A DNA stretch of 5,452 nucleotides from Candidatus Chloroheliales bacterium (GCA_003243865.1 QHBQ01000083.1:1-5452), one strand, 5' to 3'. Shown: positions 1 to 4,886, counted from the first letter of the stretch. Notes: generated from the letters alone by a model not told the origin. Translations and numbers: made by a program.

Positions 1-75
1 GTGGCGGGCCGCTTCCTGCAAACGGTCAAGAAGTGGCTGGAAGGCTACGGCAGCGCGGGCAACAGCCTCTACTAA
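1..75 (+). CDS. C-terminal end of an unidentified protein (partial)
   Basis: Frame 1 is open from the window edge to a TAA at 73-75, giving 24 residues that end in WLEGYGSAGNSLY. All three plus frames are open over this short stretch. Frame 1 is chosen because nearly every codon ends in G or C (only CAA and GAA do not), as in the well-supported genes of this window, and because the repeat and hairpin that follow its stop look like a gene end. The tail is mildly basic and then Gly/Ser-rich, with no membrane segment or motif I recognise. The product is unknown. It converges on the glycosyltransferase gene that follows, with about 80 bases between the two stops. Confidence 0.6.
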   Translation: MAGRFLQTVKKWLEGYGSAGNSLY

Positions 76-109
76 GCCTAAAGGTTAAAGATTAAAGATT
101 AAAGATGAG
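76..109. repeat. Heptamer tandem repeat, GATTAAA type
   Basis: Period-7 units follow the stop codon directly: GCCTAAA (76-82), GGTTAAA (83-89), GATTAAA (90-96), GATTAAA (97-103), then a decayed unit GATGAGG ending just inside the hairpin. The 14-mer GGTTAAAGATTAAA at 83-96 recurs exactly at 5321-5334, again just after a stop codon. Function unknown. On the minus strand it gives a T-rich run downstream of the hairpin at 109-131, so it could contribute the U-rich part of a terminator. Confidence 0.75.
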
Positions 110-131
110 GGCGCACCATTGCAGTGCGCCC
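109..131. terminator. Hairpin between convergent genes, probable bidirectional terminator
   Basis: GGGCGCAC (109-116) pairs perfectly with GTGCGCCC (124-131) around a 7-base loop. It lies between two converging stop codons, at 75 on the plus strand and 155 on the minus strand. On the minus strand the heptamer repeat after the stem reads as T-rich CTTTAATCTTTAATC. On the plus strand a pyrimidine-rich stretch with TCTTTTATCTTC follows about 15 bases later. Neither side has an uninterrupted U-tract, so termination efficiency is uncertain. Confidence 0.6.
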
Positions 132-154
132 TTAAGCCTTCCATCTTTTATCTT

Positions 155-1330
155 CTACATACCCAATACCTGCCGGTAGGCGGCTACAGTGGCCCGCGCA
201 GTCTGCTCCCAGGTGAAGCGGGCGGCTTGCGGTGGGCCTTTAGCGCGCAGTTCGGCCTGCTTTGCCTCATCGTTCAGCACGGCAAGCATCGCGGCGCTGA
301 GATTAGCAGGGTCGCGCGCGTCCACCAGGATGCCTGCGTCACCAACCACCTCCGGCAGGCTGGAGGCGTTGGAGCAGACCAGGGGAGCGCCGCACGCCAG
401 CGCCTCCAAAGGGTCGAGGCCGAAGCCCTCATAGAGCGACAGGAAGACGAACAGCCCGGCCGCTGCGTACAGCGCGGCCTTGTCCGCGTCACTGACCTGC
501 CCCAGCCAGCGCACATTGTCGCCCAGCCCCAGCCGTTGAGCCTCAGCGCCCACATCAGGGAAAAGTGCGGGATTGCTCAATCTAGCCTTCTCGTCGGGCG
601 GCTTACCCGCAATCGCCAGCGGGCGGGGCGACTGCATCTGGGGCAGGGCGGCGGCATAGGCGCGCAGCAAGCCGATGACGTTCTTGCGCCGGTCAAAGCC
701 ACCGATGTAGAAGATATATCCTTCCGGCAGCCCAAAGCGCGCCCGTGTTGCTGCTTGCTGTTCGGCAGAAGCAGGCCGATATTGCGCTCCTACTCCCAGG
801 TATGTTACCTTCACCCGCTGCTCCGGCACGCGCAGCAGCTCGATTATGTCGCGTTTGGAGCATTGCGAGTCGGTGAGCAGCAGCCGCGCCCGCCGTGCTG
901 CTGCTGTCGCCAGTCGCAGATAGAGGCGAAAGAGACGTGAGCCGCGATACTCAGGCAGCCGTAGCGGGATGAGGTCGTGGACTGTGACTACCAGCGGGCA
1001 AGGCTTGAGCAGCGGCGCGGCCATATAGGGCGAATGTAGCAGGTCTATACTCAACATTCGCGCTGCCGCGCCGAGTTCCATCTGCTCCCACCACAACTCG
1101 CGCAGGTTATCACCGATCGCCCAGCGACGTTGCGCCTGGTAGTGCGCCCCCAGCGCCGCATCGGCGTCGTTCGCTACTCTTTGCTCCGGCGGGTGCAGCA
1201 TCGTTGCCCGCAGTTCGTCACCCACCAGCCTGGCCTCGTGCAGCGCCCGCCACAACTCGCGGGTATACTGCCCGCTGCCGGTAAACGGTTTGTCCCAGAA
1301 GAACCCGTTGATGCCAATCCGCTTCAGCAA
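155..1330 (-). CDS. GT4-family glycosyltransferase (GT-B fold)
   Basis: Transfers a sugar from an activated donor to an unidentified acceptor, probably at the cytosolic membrane face for a glycan or glycolipid. Numbering from the upstream ATG at 1420 (421 codons): the first strand RIGINGFF is at 34-41, the glycine-rich acceptor loop FTGSGQYT at 46-53, HDLIPL at 148-153, the second-domain start YIGGFDRRKN at 237-246, and the GT4 EX7E motif at E331 to E339 within EGFGLDPLEALACG. It has no signal peptide or membrane span. I favour TTG at 1330: GGAG lies 6 bases upstream, it sits just before RIGING where this family normally begins, and the upstream codons are AT-rich, unlike the gene. ATG 1360 lacks a Shine-Dalgarno, and ATG 1420 overlaps a perfect -10 box. 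Length (392 residues) is usual for GT4. Donor and acceptor cannot be told. Confidence 0.9.
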   Translation of the reverse strand: MLKRIGINGFFWDKPFTGSGQYTRELWRALHEARLVGDELRATMLHPPEQRVANDADAALGAHYQAQRRWAIGDNLRELWWEQMELGAAARMLSIDLLHSPYMAAPLLKPCPLVVTVHDLIPLRLPEYRGSRLFRLYLRLATAAARRARLLLTDSQCSKRDIIELLRVPEQRVKVTYLGVGAQYRPASAEQQAATRARFGLPEGYIFYIGGFDRRKNVIGLLRAYAAALPQMQSPRPLAIAGKPPDEKARLSNPALFPDVGAEAQRLGLGDNVRWLGQVSDADKAALYAAAGLFVFLSLYEGFGLDPLEALACGAPLVCSNASSLPEVVGDAGILVDARDPANLSAAMLAVLNDEAKQAELRAKGPPQAARFTWEQTARATVAAYRQVLGM

Positions 1331-1397
1331 ATCACGCTCCGCTAATTCGATATTTATCATTGCTGGTGCGGCATGATGATAGCACAGCGGTGGATAT

Positions 1398-1426
1398 TTG
1401 ACAAAGCCAGCAGCGGTCATTATAAT
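1398..1426 (+). promoter_or_regulatory. Perfect consensus sigma-70 promoter for the thioredoxin gene
   Basis: TTGACA at 1398-1403, exactly 17 bases, then TATAAT at 1421-1426: a full match to the vegetative consensus. The predicted transcript starts near 1433, giving a leader of about 107 bases before the thioredoxin ATG at 1540. Such a promoter would be expected to be strong and constitutive unless repressed. The -10 is part of the palindrome ATTATAAT (1419-1426) and is shared with the opposing promoter. Confidence 0.85.
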
Positions 1427-1448
1427 TCAGGCTAAGGGTTGGCAACAA
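1419..1448 (-). promoter_or_regulatory. Leftward promoter for the glycosyltransferase sharing the same -10
   Basis: On the minus strand TATAAT occupies 1424-1419. Upstream are two possible -35 boxes: TTGCCA at 1445-1440 (5 of 6 bases, but a short 15-base spacer) and TTGTTG at 1448-1443 (3 of 6, 18-base spacer). A start near 1412 would leave about 80 bases before TTG 1330. Because the -10 is common to both directions, polymerase binding would be mutually exclusive. Confidence 0.6.
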
Positions 1449-1521
1449 CGGCCCGCACCGGGCATGAGATGATAGCACAAGATAAAAACCGGATATTAAC
1501 CAACAACTCAGCATCATAATC

Positions 1522-1539
1522 AGGAGGATAAACAAGACA
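1522..1539 (+). promoter_or_regulatory. Ribosome binding site of the thioredoxin gene
   Basis: AGGAGG at 1522-1527 is a full anti-SD match, but the spacer to the ATG at 1540 is 12 bases, longer than usual. The spacer is A-rich and probably unstructured, which fits strong translation. Confidence 0.75.
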
Positions 1540-1872
1540 ATGGCAAAGCCAGTAGAACTGACCGATAACAATTTTCGCAGCGAAGTGACCGGCACCAATC
1601 AGCCGGTGCTGGTGGACTTCTGGGCCACCTGGTGCGGTCCCTGCCGCGCCGTCGCTCCGGTGGTCGAGCAAATCGCTACCGATCTTGATGGCAAGGCCAA
1701 GATTGCCAAGCTCGATGTGGATGCCAATCCCATCGCTGCGAGTATGTTCGGTGTACGCAGCATCCCGACGCTGATCGTGTTCAAGGATGGCCGCGAGGTG
1801 GAGCGCGTGGTTGGCGCAGTACCTAACCTGAAGGCCACTTTGCAGAGCAAGATCGAAAAGCACATGGCCTGA
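1540..1872 (+). CDS. trxA: Thioredoxin
   Basis: Small cytosolic protein-disulfide reductase that passes electrons from thioredoxin reductase to targets such as ribonucleotide reductase, peroxiredoxins and sulfate-assimilation enzymes. It has 110 residues in a single thioredoxin fold, the usual length of 105-110. The active site is WCGPC with Cys32 and Cys35. Other landmarks fall at the E. coli Trx1 numbers: buried Asp26, Lys57, cis-Pro76 in SIPT, Gly84 and Gly92. There is no signal peptide or membrane anchor, so it is not a periplasmic variant. The start is fixed by a full AGGAGG and by alignment of the N-terminus with the family. It is transcribed alone from the consensus promoter at 1398-1426 and followed by repeats and hairpins, so it looks monocistronic. 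No reductase gene is in view. Housekeeping role likely. Confidence 0.97.
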   Translation: MAKPVELTDNNFRSEVTGTNQPVLVDFWATWCGPCRAVAPVVEQIATDLDGKAKIAKLDVDANPIAASMFGVRSIPTLIVFKDGREVERVVGAVPNLKATLQSKIEKHMA

Positions 1873-1882
1873 GCAGATTTAA

Positions 1883-1910
1883 GATTGTAGATTGTAGATT
1901 GCAGATTGTC
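1883..1910. repeat. Heptamer tandem repeat, GATTGTA type
   Basis: Four period-7 units begin 10 bases after the thioredoxin stop: GATTGTA (1883-1889), GATTGTA (1890-1896), GATTGCA (1897-1903) and GATTGTC (1904-1910). The last copies form the left arm of the inverted repeat at 1891-1945. Confidence 0.75.
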
Positions 1911-1950
1911 AGTGGCGGCTCGGCCACCGATCTGCAATCTGCAATTTGTG
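1891..1950 (+). terminator. Long inverted repeat downstream of thioredoxin, possible terminator
   Basis: Bases 1891-1906 pair with 1930-1945 over 16 positions, with one G-U wobble (1895 with 1941). Inside, GTGGC (1912-1916) pairs with GCCAC (1923-1927). The right arm is itself made of inverted GATTGCA units, so the structure arose from repeat copies facing each other. Moderately T-rich sequence (TTTGTGTTT) follows on the plus strand. It could end the trxA transcript or protect its 3' end. Confidence 0.5.
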
Positions 1951-1993
1951 TTTACGCCCATATTGTGAAAGTGGGTAGGCGCAACGCGCACAG

Positions 1994-2018
1994 CAACAAC
2001 CCCCAGCGGGGGTTGTTG
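1994..2018 (+). terminator. Perfect 11-bp hairpin downstream of thioredoxin
   Basis: CAACAACCCCC (1994-2004) and GGGGGTTGTTG (2008-2018) are perfect complements around the 3-base loop AGC. This is the most stable simple hairpin in the window. It resembles a rho-independent terminator stem but is followed by GAATCTTG, not a U-tract. It may be a second terminator for trxA or a boundary between the convergent trxA and sigma genes. Confidence 0.55.
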
Positions 2019-2023
2019 GAATC

Positions 2024-2052
2024 TTGACTAACCACATTTCATCTGCTAGAAC
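2024..2052 (+). promoter_or_regulatory. Orphan extended -10 promoter candidate
   Basis: TTGACT at 2024-2029 (5 of 6 bases), a 17-base spacer, then TAGAAC at 2047-2052 (4 of 6), preceded by the extended -10 element TGC at 2044-2046. It points rightward, toward the 3' end of the minus-strand sigma gene, with no convincing plus-strand gene downstream before 2910. Confidence 0.4.
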
Positions 2053-2088
2053 ATAGATAAAGCAGTAGCGATGGTGAGGTGATGCACT

Positions 2089-2119
2089 CCCCCACCCAGC
2101 CTCCCCCTTTGGGGAGGGG
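2089..2119. repeat. REP-like palindromic element, copy 1
   Basis: A C-rich head at 2089-2099 runs into a 7-bp stem, CCTCCCC (2100-2106) with GGGGAGG (2111-2117), around loop CTTT. Bases 2089-2107 match the reverse complement of 4866-4884 at 17 of 19 positions (CCCCCWCCCARCCTCCCCC). It lies 23 bases beyond the stop of the minus-strand sigma gene and could serve as its terminator or 3' stabiliser. Confidence 0.6.
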
Positions 2120-2139
2120 TAACCTACTTTATCGGTACT

Positions 2140-2724
2140 CTAGGCCATGCTCAAGGTTGGTACGAACGAGGTGGCCTGCTCCTCTTGTTGCTCCATAATC
2201 TCGTGCAGGCTGTGCAGGGCGCGATACTGCAAGGCCCGAATCGCACCTTCCTTCTTGTTCATCATCGCGGCGATCTCGGTGTTGTCGTAGCCCTCGATGA
2301 ACTTGAAGTGGATGACCTGGCGCTGCTCTCCGGTTAGCTGGCTGATTGCCTGGCGTAGCTCCTGCGCCTTCAGGCTGTTCAGTAGCGCCGCTTCGGGATC
2401 AATCGGCTCTTCGCGGGTGATAAGCGTATCATCAAGTGGTAGGCTCTCGCGATGGGTGCGGTAGTGGTCAACCACCAGGTTGTGCGCCAGACGGTATAGC
2501 CACGAGGAGAGTGGATAGCCGGTCCATACATAGCGCTCGATTGCCTCCCACGCCTTGAGGAACACCTGCCCACATAGGTCTTCGGCCTCGGATGCATCGC
2601 CCACCTTGTAGTAAATGTAGCGGTATATCTTCTCAACGTAGTTGCTATAGAGTTCGGCGAACGCCGCTTCGTCGCGCTTCGTCGCTCGCTGCACCAGTTC
2701 CGCCTCATTGGACATCAGGGCCAT
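2140..2724 (-). CDS. ECF-like sigma-70 family RNA polymerase sigma factor
   Basis: Directs core RNA polymerase to an alternative promoter set. The 194 residues show the two-domain ECF layout. Region 2 spans about 21-90, with the 2.2 helix AEDLCGQVFLKAWEAI (47-62) and the -10 recognition stretch SWLYRLAHNLVVDHYR (74-89). An acidic linker covers 91-118. Region 4 spans about 122-176, with its helix-turn-helix from NTEIAAMMNKKEGAIRALQ (148-166). Regions 1.2 and 3 are absent. A polar tail (177-194) shows no added domain. In style it resembles the BldN-like ECFs, judged by eye. ATG 2724 is preceded by AAGGAGG with an 8-base spacer, which decides it over the internal ATG at residue 4. No anti-sigma gene is adjacent, so control may be transcriptional. 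It is divergent from the metallo-hydrolase gene; its targets are unknown. Confidence 0.93.
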   Translation of the reverse strand: MALMSNEAELVQRATKRDEAAFAELYSNYVEKIYRYIYYKVGDASEAEDLCGQVFLKAWEAIERYVWTGYPLSSWLYRLAHNLVVDHYRTHRESLPLDDTLITREEPIDPEAALLNSLKAQELRQAISQLTGEQRQVIHFKFIEGYDNTEIAAMMNKKEGAIRALQYRALHSLHEIMEQQEEQATSFVPTLSMA

Positions 2725-2775
2725 TGCTTATGCCTCCTTGAACTTCCATCGGATAACAACTCTATTGATGCTACA

Positions 2776-2786
2776 GTGGCTGCCAC
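2776..2786. promoter_or_regulatory. Short perfect palindrome, possible operator
   Basis: GTGGC-T-GCCAC is a perfect 5-bp inverted repeat with one central base. It lies just inside the predicted transcript start of the sigma gene (about 2787-2790 on the minus strand), a position suited to a repressor. No regulator is implied by the sequence. Confidence 0.3.
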
Positions 2787-2793
2787 CAGGTAA

Positions 2794-2816
2794 AGTATAA
2801 AGCAACATTTGTGCCA
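2794..2816 (-). promoter_or_regulatory. Promoter region of the sigma gene: sigma-54-like -24/-12 overlapping a sigma-70-like -10
   Basis: On the minus strand TGGCAC (2816-2811), 5 bases, then TTGC (2805-2802) and T match the sigma-54 consensus TGGCAC-N5-TTGCW, including the GG-N10-GC spacing. Just downstream, TATACT (2799-2794) matches 5 of 6 bases of a sigma-70 -10, but no good -35 is seen 16-18 bases before it. Either would start transcription near 2787-2790, about 65 bases before the sigma ATG. Whether the organism encodes RpoN is unknown. Confidence 0.4.
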
Positions 2817-2850
2817 CATCTGCCGCGATTTTCGTTATCAGCCCCGCTTA

Positions 2851-2859
2851 TGCTATAAT
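2851..2859 (+). promoter_or_regulatory. Extended -10 promoter of the metallo-hydrolase gene
   Basis: TGC (2851-2853) directly precedes a perfect TATAAT (2854-2859), the extended -10 form that can act with a weak -35. The best -35 at the proper distance, TTCGTT at 2831-2836, is poor. The predicted start near 2866 leaves a leader of about 44 bases to the TTG at 2910. Confidence 0.65.
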
Positions 2860-2909
2860 TACAACGCAAACTAGCGCCTAAAGTTAGCTTACGACTAGAA
2901 GGAGCAGAA

Positions 2910-3848
2910 TTGGCAATTAAATATACCATGACCCCGGTACACGGCAGCATCAGCTATCTGCCCGGCCCTCAGAATATCGGCGTCATTGTCGGCGCGAACG
3001 ACAGCGATTGCGCGATAGTGGACAGTGGTCTGACCAAAGAGAACGGCAAGGCCATCCTGAAGGCCCTATGGGAAGTGGGCCTGCGGGTAGTTGCTATCCT
3101 CAACACCCACTCGCACGCCGACCACTTTGGCGGCAACGCTTACATTGCAGCCTCTTCTAATGGCGGCGCGGTGCGCGTCTATGCCCCACCGGTCGAAGAA
3201 GCGTTCATGCGTTACCCGCTGCTGGAGCCGACTGGCCTGTTCGCTGGAGCCGCGCCGATCAAGCCGCTCTACTCGCACTTCCTTTACGCCCCACCCTCGC
3301 CAATTGACGTGGTGCTGTCGCCCGGCCCGCTCCACTTGCCCGAACTGGGCCTCAGCATCGAAGTGGTAGACCTGAAGGGTCACGCCGCCGGACAGATGGG
3401 CTACCTTGCCGCCGATGTGTTGTTCGTCGGCGACCTGCTGCTCCCCGCTGAGGTAATTGACAAGTACAAGGTGCTGTACTGCGCGGGCGTGAGCGAACAT
3501 CTCGCCTCGCTCGACCGCGCCCTGACCTACGCCGACCGCGTTGCTGCTGTTGTCCCCGGCCACTCGCCCGCACTAACTCCAGCTGAGTTCAGCAAGCTGG
3601 TAGCTATTAACCGCGCCCGCTTCGTGGATACCCTCGATTTCATCGTTGCCCATCTTCAGGCCACTGGCCCGCAAAGCAGCGAGGCAGTGCTGCGGGCGGT
3701 CTGCGCCCACTACGATTTCAATGTCACCACCGCCGAGGCATACTACCTGCTACAGCCTACCATCTACGCGCACCTCAGTGCCCTGCACAACGCCGGGCGC
3801 GTCGGCTGGCGAGTGGCGGATAATACCGCATTGTGGTACTCCCTCTGA
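2910..3848 (+). CDS. MBL-fold metallo-hydrolase with C-terminal winged-helix-like domain
   Basis: A metal-dependent hydrolase of the metallo-beta-lactamase superfamily, cytosolic by the absence of a signal peptide. All seven binuclear ligands are present: H67, H69, D71 and H72 in THSHADHFGGN, H158 in KGHAAGQ, D175 in LFVGDLL, and H218 in VPGHSP. The catalytic domain covers about 10-225. Residues about 236-312 look like a winged helix (SSEAVLRAVCAHYDFN then IYAHLSALHNAGRVGW), an addition seen in several MBL subfamilies. The start is TTG at 2910: AAGGAG lies 5 bases upstream, whereas ATG 2928 is 23 bases from it. The length, 312, is normal. It heads the run leading to the TSUP and DUF1634 genes, 121 bases upstream of the former. 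The substrate cannot be assigned; a thioester, lactone, phosphodiester or sulfur compound are all possible. No rhodanese domain is present. Confidence 0.92.
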   Translation: MAIKYTMTPVHGSISYLPGPQNIGVIVGANDSDCAIVDSGLTKENGKAILKALWEVGLRVVAILNTHSHADHFGGNAYIAASSNGGAVRVYAPPVEEAFMRYPLLEPTGLFAGAAPIKPLYSHFLYAPPSPIDVVLSPGPLHLPELGLSIEVVDLKGHAAGQMGYLAADVLFVGDLLLPAEVIDKYKVLYCAGVSEHLASLDRALTYADRVAAVVPGHSPALTPAEFSKLVAINRARFVDTLDFIVAHLQATGPQSSEAVLRAVCAHYDFNVTTAEAYYLLQPTIYAHLSALHNAGRVGWRVADNTALWYSL

Positions 3849-3849
3849 T

Positions 3850-3884
3850 GATTGCAGATTGCAGGTTGCGGAATGTAGAAATAA
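3850..3884. repeat. Heptamer tandem repeat, GATTGCA type, decaying
   Basis: Starting one base after the hydrolase stop: GATTGCA (3850-3856), GATTGCA (3857-3863), GGTTGCG (3864-3870), GAATGTA (3871-3877), then GAAATAA. The units become less alike with distance from the stop codon. It shares its unit with the repeat after the thioredoxin gene. Confidence 0.65.
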
Positions 3885-3916
3885 GGAGGAGCGTGTTGGT
3901 GGATGGCTTTGGATGA
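3884..3916 (+). other. Strong Shine-Dalgarno with only a minute reading frame after it
   Basis: AGGAGG (3884-3889, within AAGGAGGAG) is a full match to the anti-SD, yet no gene begins at the right distance. GTG at 3899, with a 9-base spacer, opens a frame of five codons ending at TGA 3914-3916; GTG 3893 and TTG 3896 share that frame. ATG 3903 (13-base spacer) opens a 64-codon frame that runs out of phase into the transporter gene and looks non-coding. It could be a leader peptide or a displaced relic of the transporter's ribosome binding site. Confidence 0.35.
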
Positions 3917-3932
3917 TGAAATATGCTTAGGC

Positions 3933-3967
3933 ACTCATCACTCATCACTTATCACTCATCACTTAAC
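3933..3967. repeat. Heptamer tandem repeat, ACTCATC type
   Basis: Five period-7 units: ACTCATC (3933-3939), ACTCATC (3940-3946), ACTTATC (3947-3953), ACTCATC (3954-3960) and ACTTAAC (3961-3967). The array ends two bases before the transporter ATG and occupies the place where a Shine-Dalgarno would be expected. A change in copy number would alter the distance from the upstream AGGAGG by 7 bases per unit. Confidence 0.8.
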
Positions 3968-3969
3968 TT

Positions 3970-4821
3970 ATGTCGCTATGGATCTTCCTGATCATCGTCT
4001 TTGCCACCTCGCTATCTGCGGGACTGATCGGCGCATTGGTGGGGATTGGCGGCGGTATCCTAATCGTACCGCTGCTGACGATTGGATTTGGGATTGACAT
4101 AAAGTACGCCATCGGCGCGAGCATCGTCTGCACCATCGCCACCAGTAGTGGCGCGGCGGTTGCCTACCTGCGCGACCACATCATCAACCTGCGGGCGGCG
4201 ATGTTCCTCGAAGTGGCAACCACGATAGGGGCAATCACCGGCGCGTTCATCACCGGCATCATCAACCCGAACTTCCTCTACATTCTGTTCGGCGCGGTGA
4301 TGTGCGTCTCCGCAGCATCGCAAGTGCTGAAGTTTGGCGAGGAATTGCCACAGGGGGTGGAGAGTGACAAGCTGGCGCTACGGCTCAAGCTGCCTAGCCA
4401 ATATCCCGACAAGCGGCTGGGGGTGGTGCATTACAATGTGACCCGTGTGCCGCTCGGCTTCGGCATCATGTACATCGCAGGGGTTCTCTCTGGGCTGCTC
4501 GGCATCGGTAGCGGCGTATTCAAGGTGCTGGCGATGGACAGCGCGATGCGAATGCCGATGAAGGTATCCAGCACTACCAGCAACTTCATGATCGGCGTGA
4601 CCGCCGCCGCCAGCGCGGGCGTCTACCTGGGGCGCGGCGACGTCAACCCGCTGCTGGTCGCGCCGGTGGCAATCGGGGTGCTGGGCGGGGCGCTGCTCGG
4701 CAGCCGCATCCTGCCGAACATGACGAATCGGGCCGTCCGCAAGCTATTCGTGCCGATCCTGCTGCTGATTGCCGCGCAGATGATACTAAAAGGGTTTGGG
4801 GTGAGCATCCTTGGCGAGTAA
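3970..4821 (+). CDS. TauE/SafE-family (TSUP) membrane transporter
   Basis: Integral inner-membrane protein of the TSUP family (Pfam TauE, formerly DUF81), whose members move sulfite, sulfoacetate or other small anions. The 283 residues carry the two-fold internal repeat. The first half has GALVGIGGGILIVPLL (21-36) and a small-residue helix GASIVCTIATSSGAA (49-63). The second half repeats these as GLLGIGSGVFKVLAM (175-189) and KVSSTTSNFMIGVTAAASA (198-216). About eight membrane segments are visible, with a hydrophilic loop at about 121-158 joining the halves. ATG 3970 is the only usable start: in-frame stops lie at 3928 and 3964. It has no Shine-Dalgarno; the heptamer array abuts it. The DUF1634 gene follows 66 bases later, a common partner. 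The substrate is inferred only from the family. Confidence 0.93.
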   Translation: MSLWIFLIIVFATSLSAGLIGALVGIGGGILIVPLLTIGFGIDIKYAIGASIVCTIATSSGAAVAYLRDHIINLRAAMFLEVATTIGAITGAFITGIINPNFLYILFGAVMCVSAASQVLKFGEELPQGVESDKLALRLKLPSQYPDKRLGVVHYNVTRVPLGFGIMYIAGVLSGLLGIGSGVFKVLAMDSAMRMPMKVSSTTSNFMIGVTAAASAGVYLGRGDVNPLLVAPVAIGVLGGALLGSRILPNMTNRAVRKLFVPILLLIAAQMILKGFGVSILGE

Positions 4822-4886
4822 TTACTCCTCCCCATCGGGGGATGCATAATTACTCCTCCCTCACCGGGGGAGGTTGGGAGGGGGTC
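4819..4886. repeat. REP-like element, copy 2, with 14-base direct repeat
   Basis: TAATTACTCCTCCC occurs at 4819-4832 and 4847-4860, and the first copy includes the transporter's stop codon. Each copy leads into a hairpin: CCCC (4830-4833) with GGGG (4837-4840), and CCTCCC (4855-4860) with GGGAGG (4868-4873). Bases 4866-4884 are the inverted counterpart of 2089-2107, with 17 of 19 identical. The whole spacer between the transporter and DUF1634 genes is made of this element. Its G-rich end supplies a ribosome binding site for the next gene. Confidence 0.7.

Larger units (their letters stand above)
1370..1479. repeat. Imperfect direct repeat pair flanking the divergent promoter
   Basis: GGCATGATGATAGCACA (1370-1386) and GGCATGAGATGATAGCACA (1461-1479) differ only by a 2-base insertion and share an exact 12-mer, GATGATAGCACA, at 1375-1386 and 1468-1479. 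The copies lie on either side of the promoter core at 1398-1448. The arrangement would suit two operator sites, but no regulator is known and the repeat could be incidental. Confidence 0.5.

Noticed and set aside
119..940. Long plus-strand reading frame opposite the glycosyltransferase
   Set aside because: It lies entirely antisense to a gene with clear GT4 motifs, its translation shows no family features, and it has no ribosome binding site. It is a by-product of high GC.
1432..1991. Minus-strand frames opposite and around thioredoxin
   Set aside because: Antisense to a textbook thioredoxin with every key residue in place. The frames run through repeats and hairpins and show no protein-like motifs.
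1873..2139. Gene-free gap checked for a tRNA or other structured RNA gene
   Set aside because: The hairpins do not form a cloverleaf or any RNA family I can recognise; the gap is explained by repeats, terminator-like stems and a promoter-like sequence.
2082..2198. Plus-strand frame of 38 codons with GAGG upstream, behind the orphan promoter
   Set aside because: Its first codons are the REP-like palindrome and its rest is antisense to the sigma gene. The proline/arginine-rich product looks like translated repeat.
3066..3573. Minus-strand frames opposite the metallo-hydrolase
   Set aside because: They are mirror frames of a gene with all seven MBL ligands, with low-complexity Arg/Gly-rich translations.
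76..3967. Repeat arrays considered as CRISPR
   Set aside because: Units are 7 bases, contiguous and without spacers, and no cas gene is in view.
3903..4097. 64-codon plus-strand frame overlapping the transporter, considered as a separate gene or frameshifted N-terminus
   Set aside because: Half of it encodes the heptamer array and half is out of phase with the transporter. The transporter already has a complete, normal N-terminus at 3970, so no frameshift is needed.
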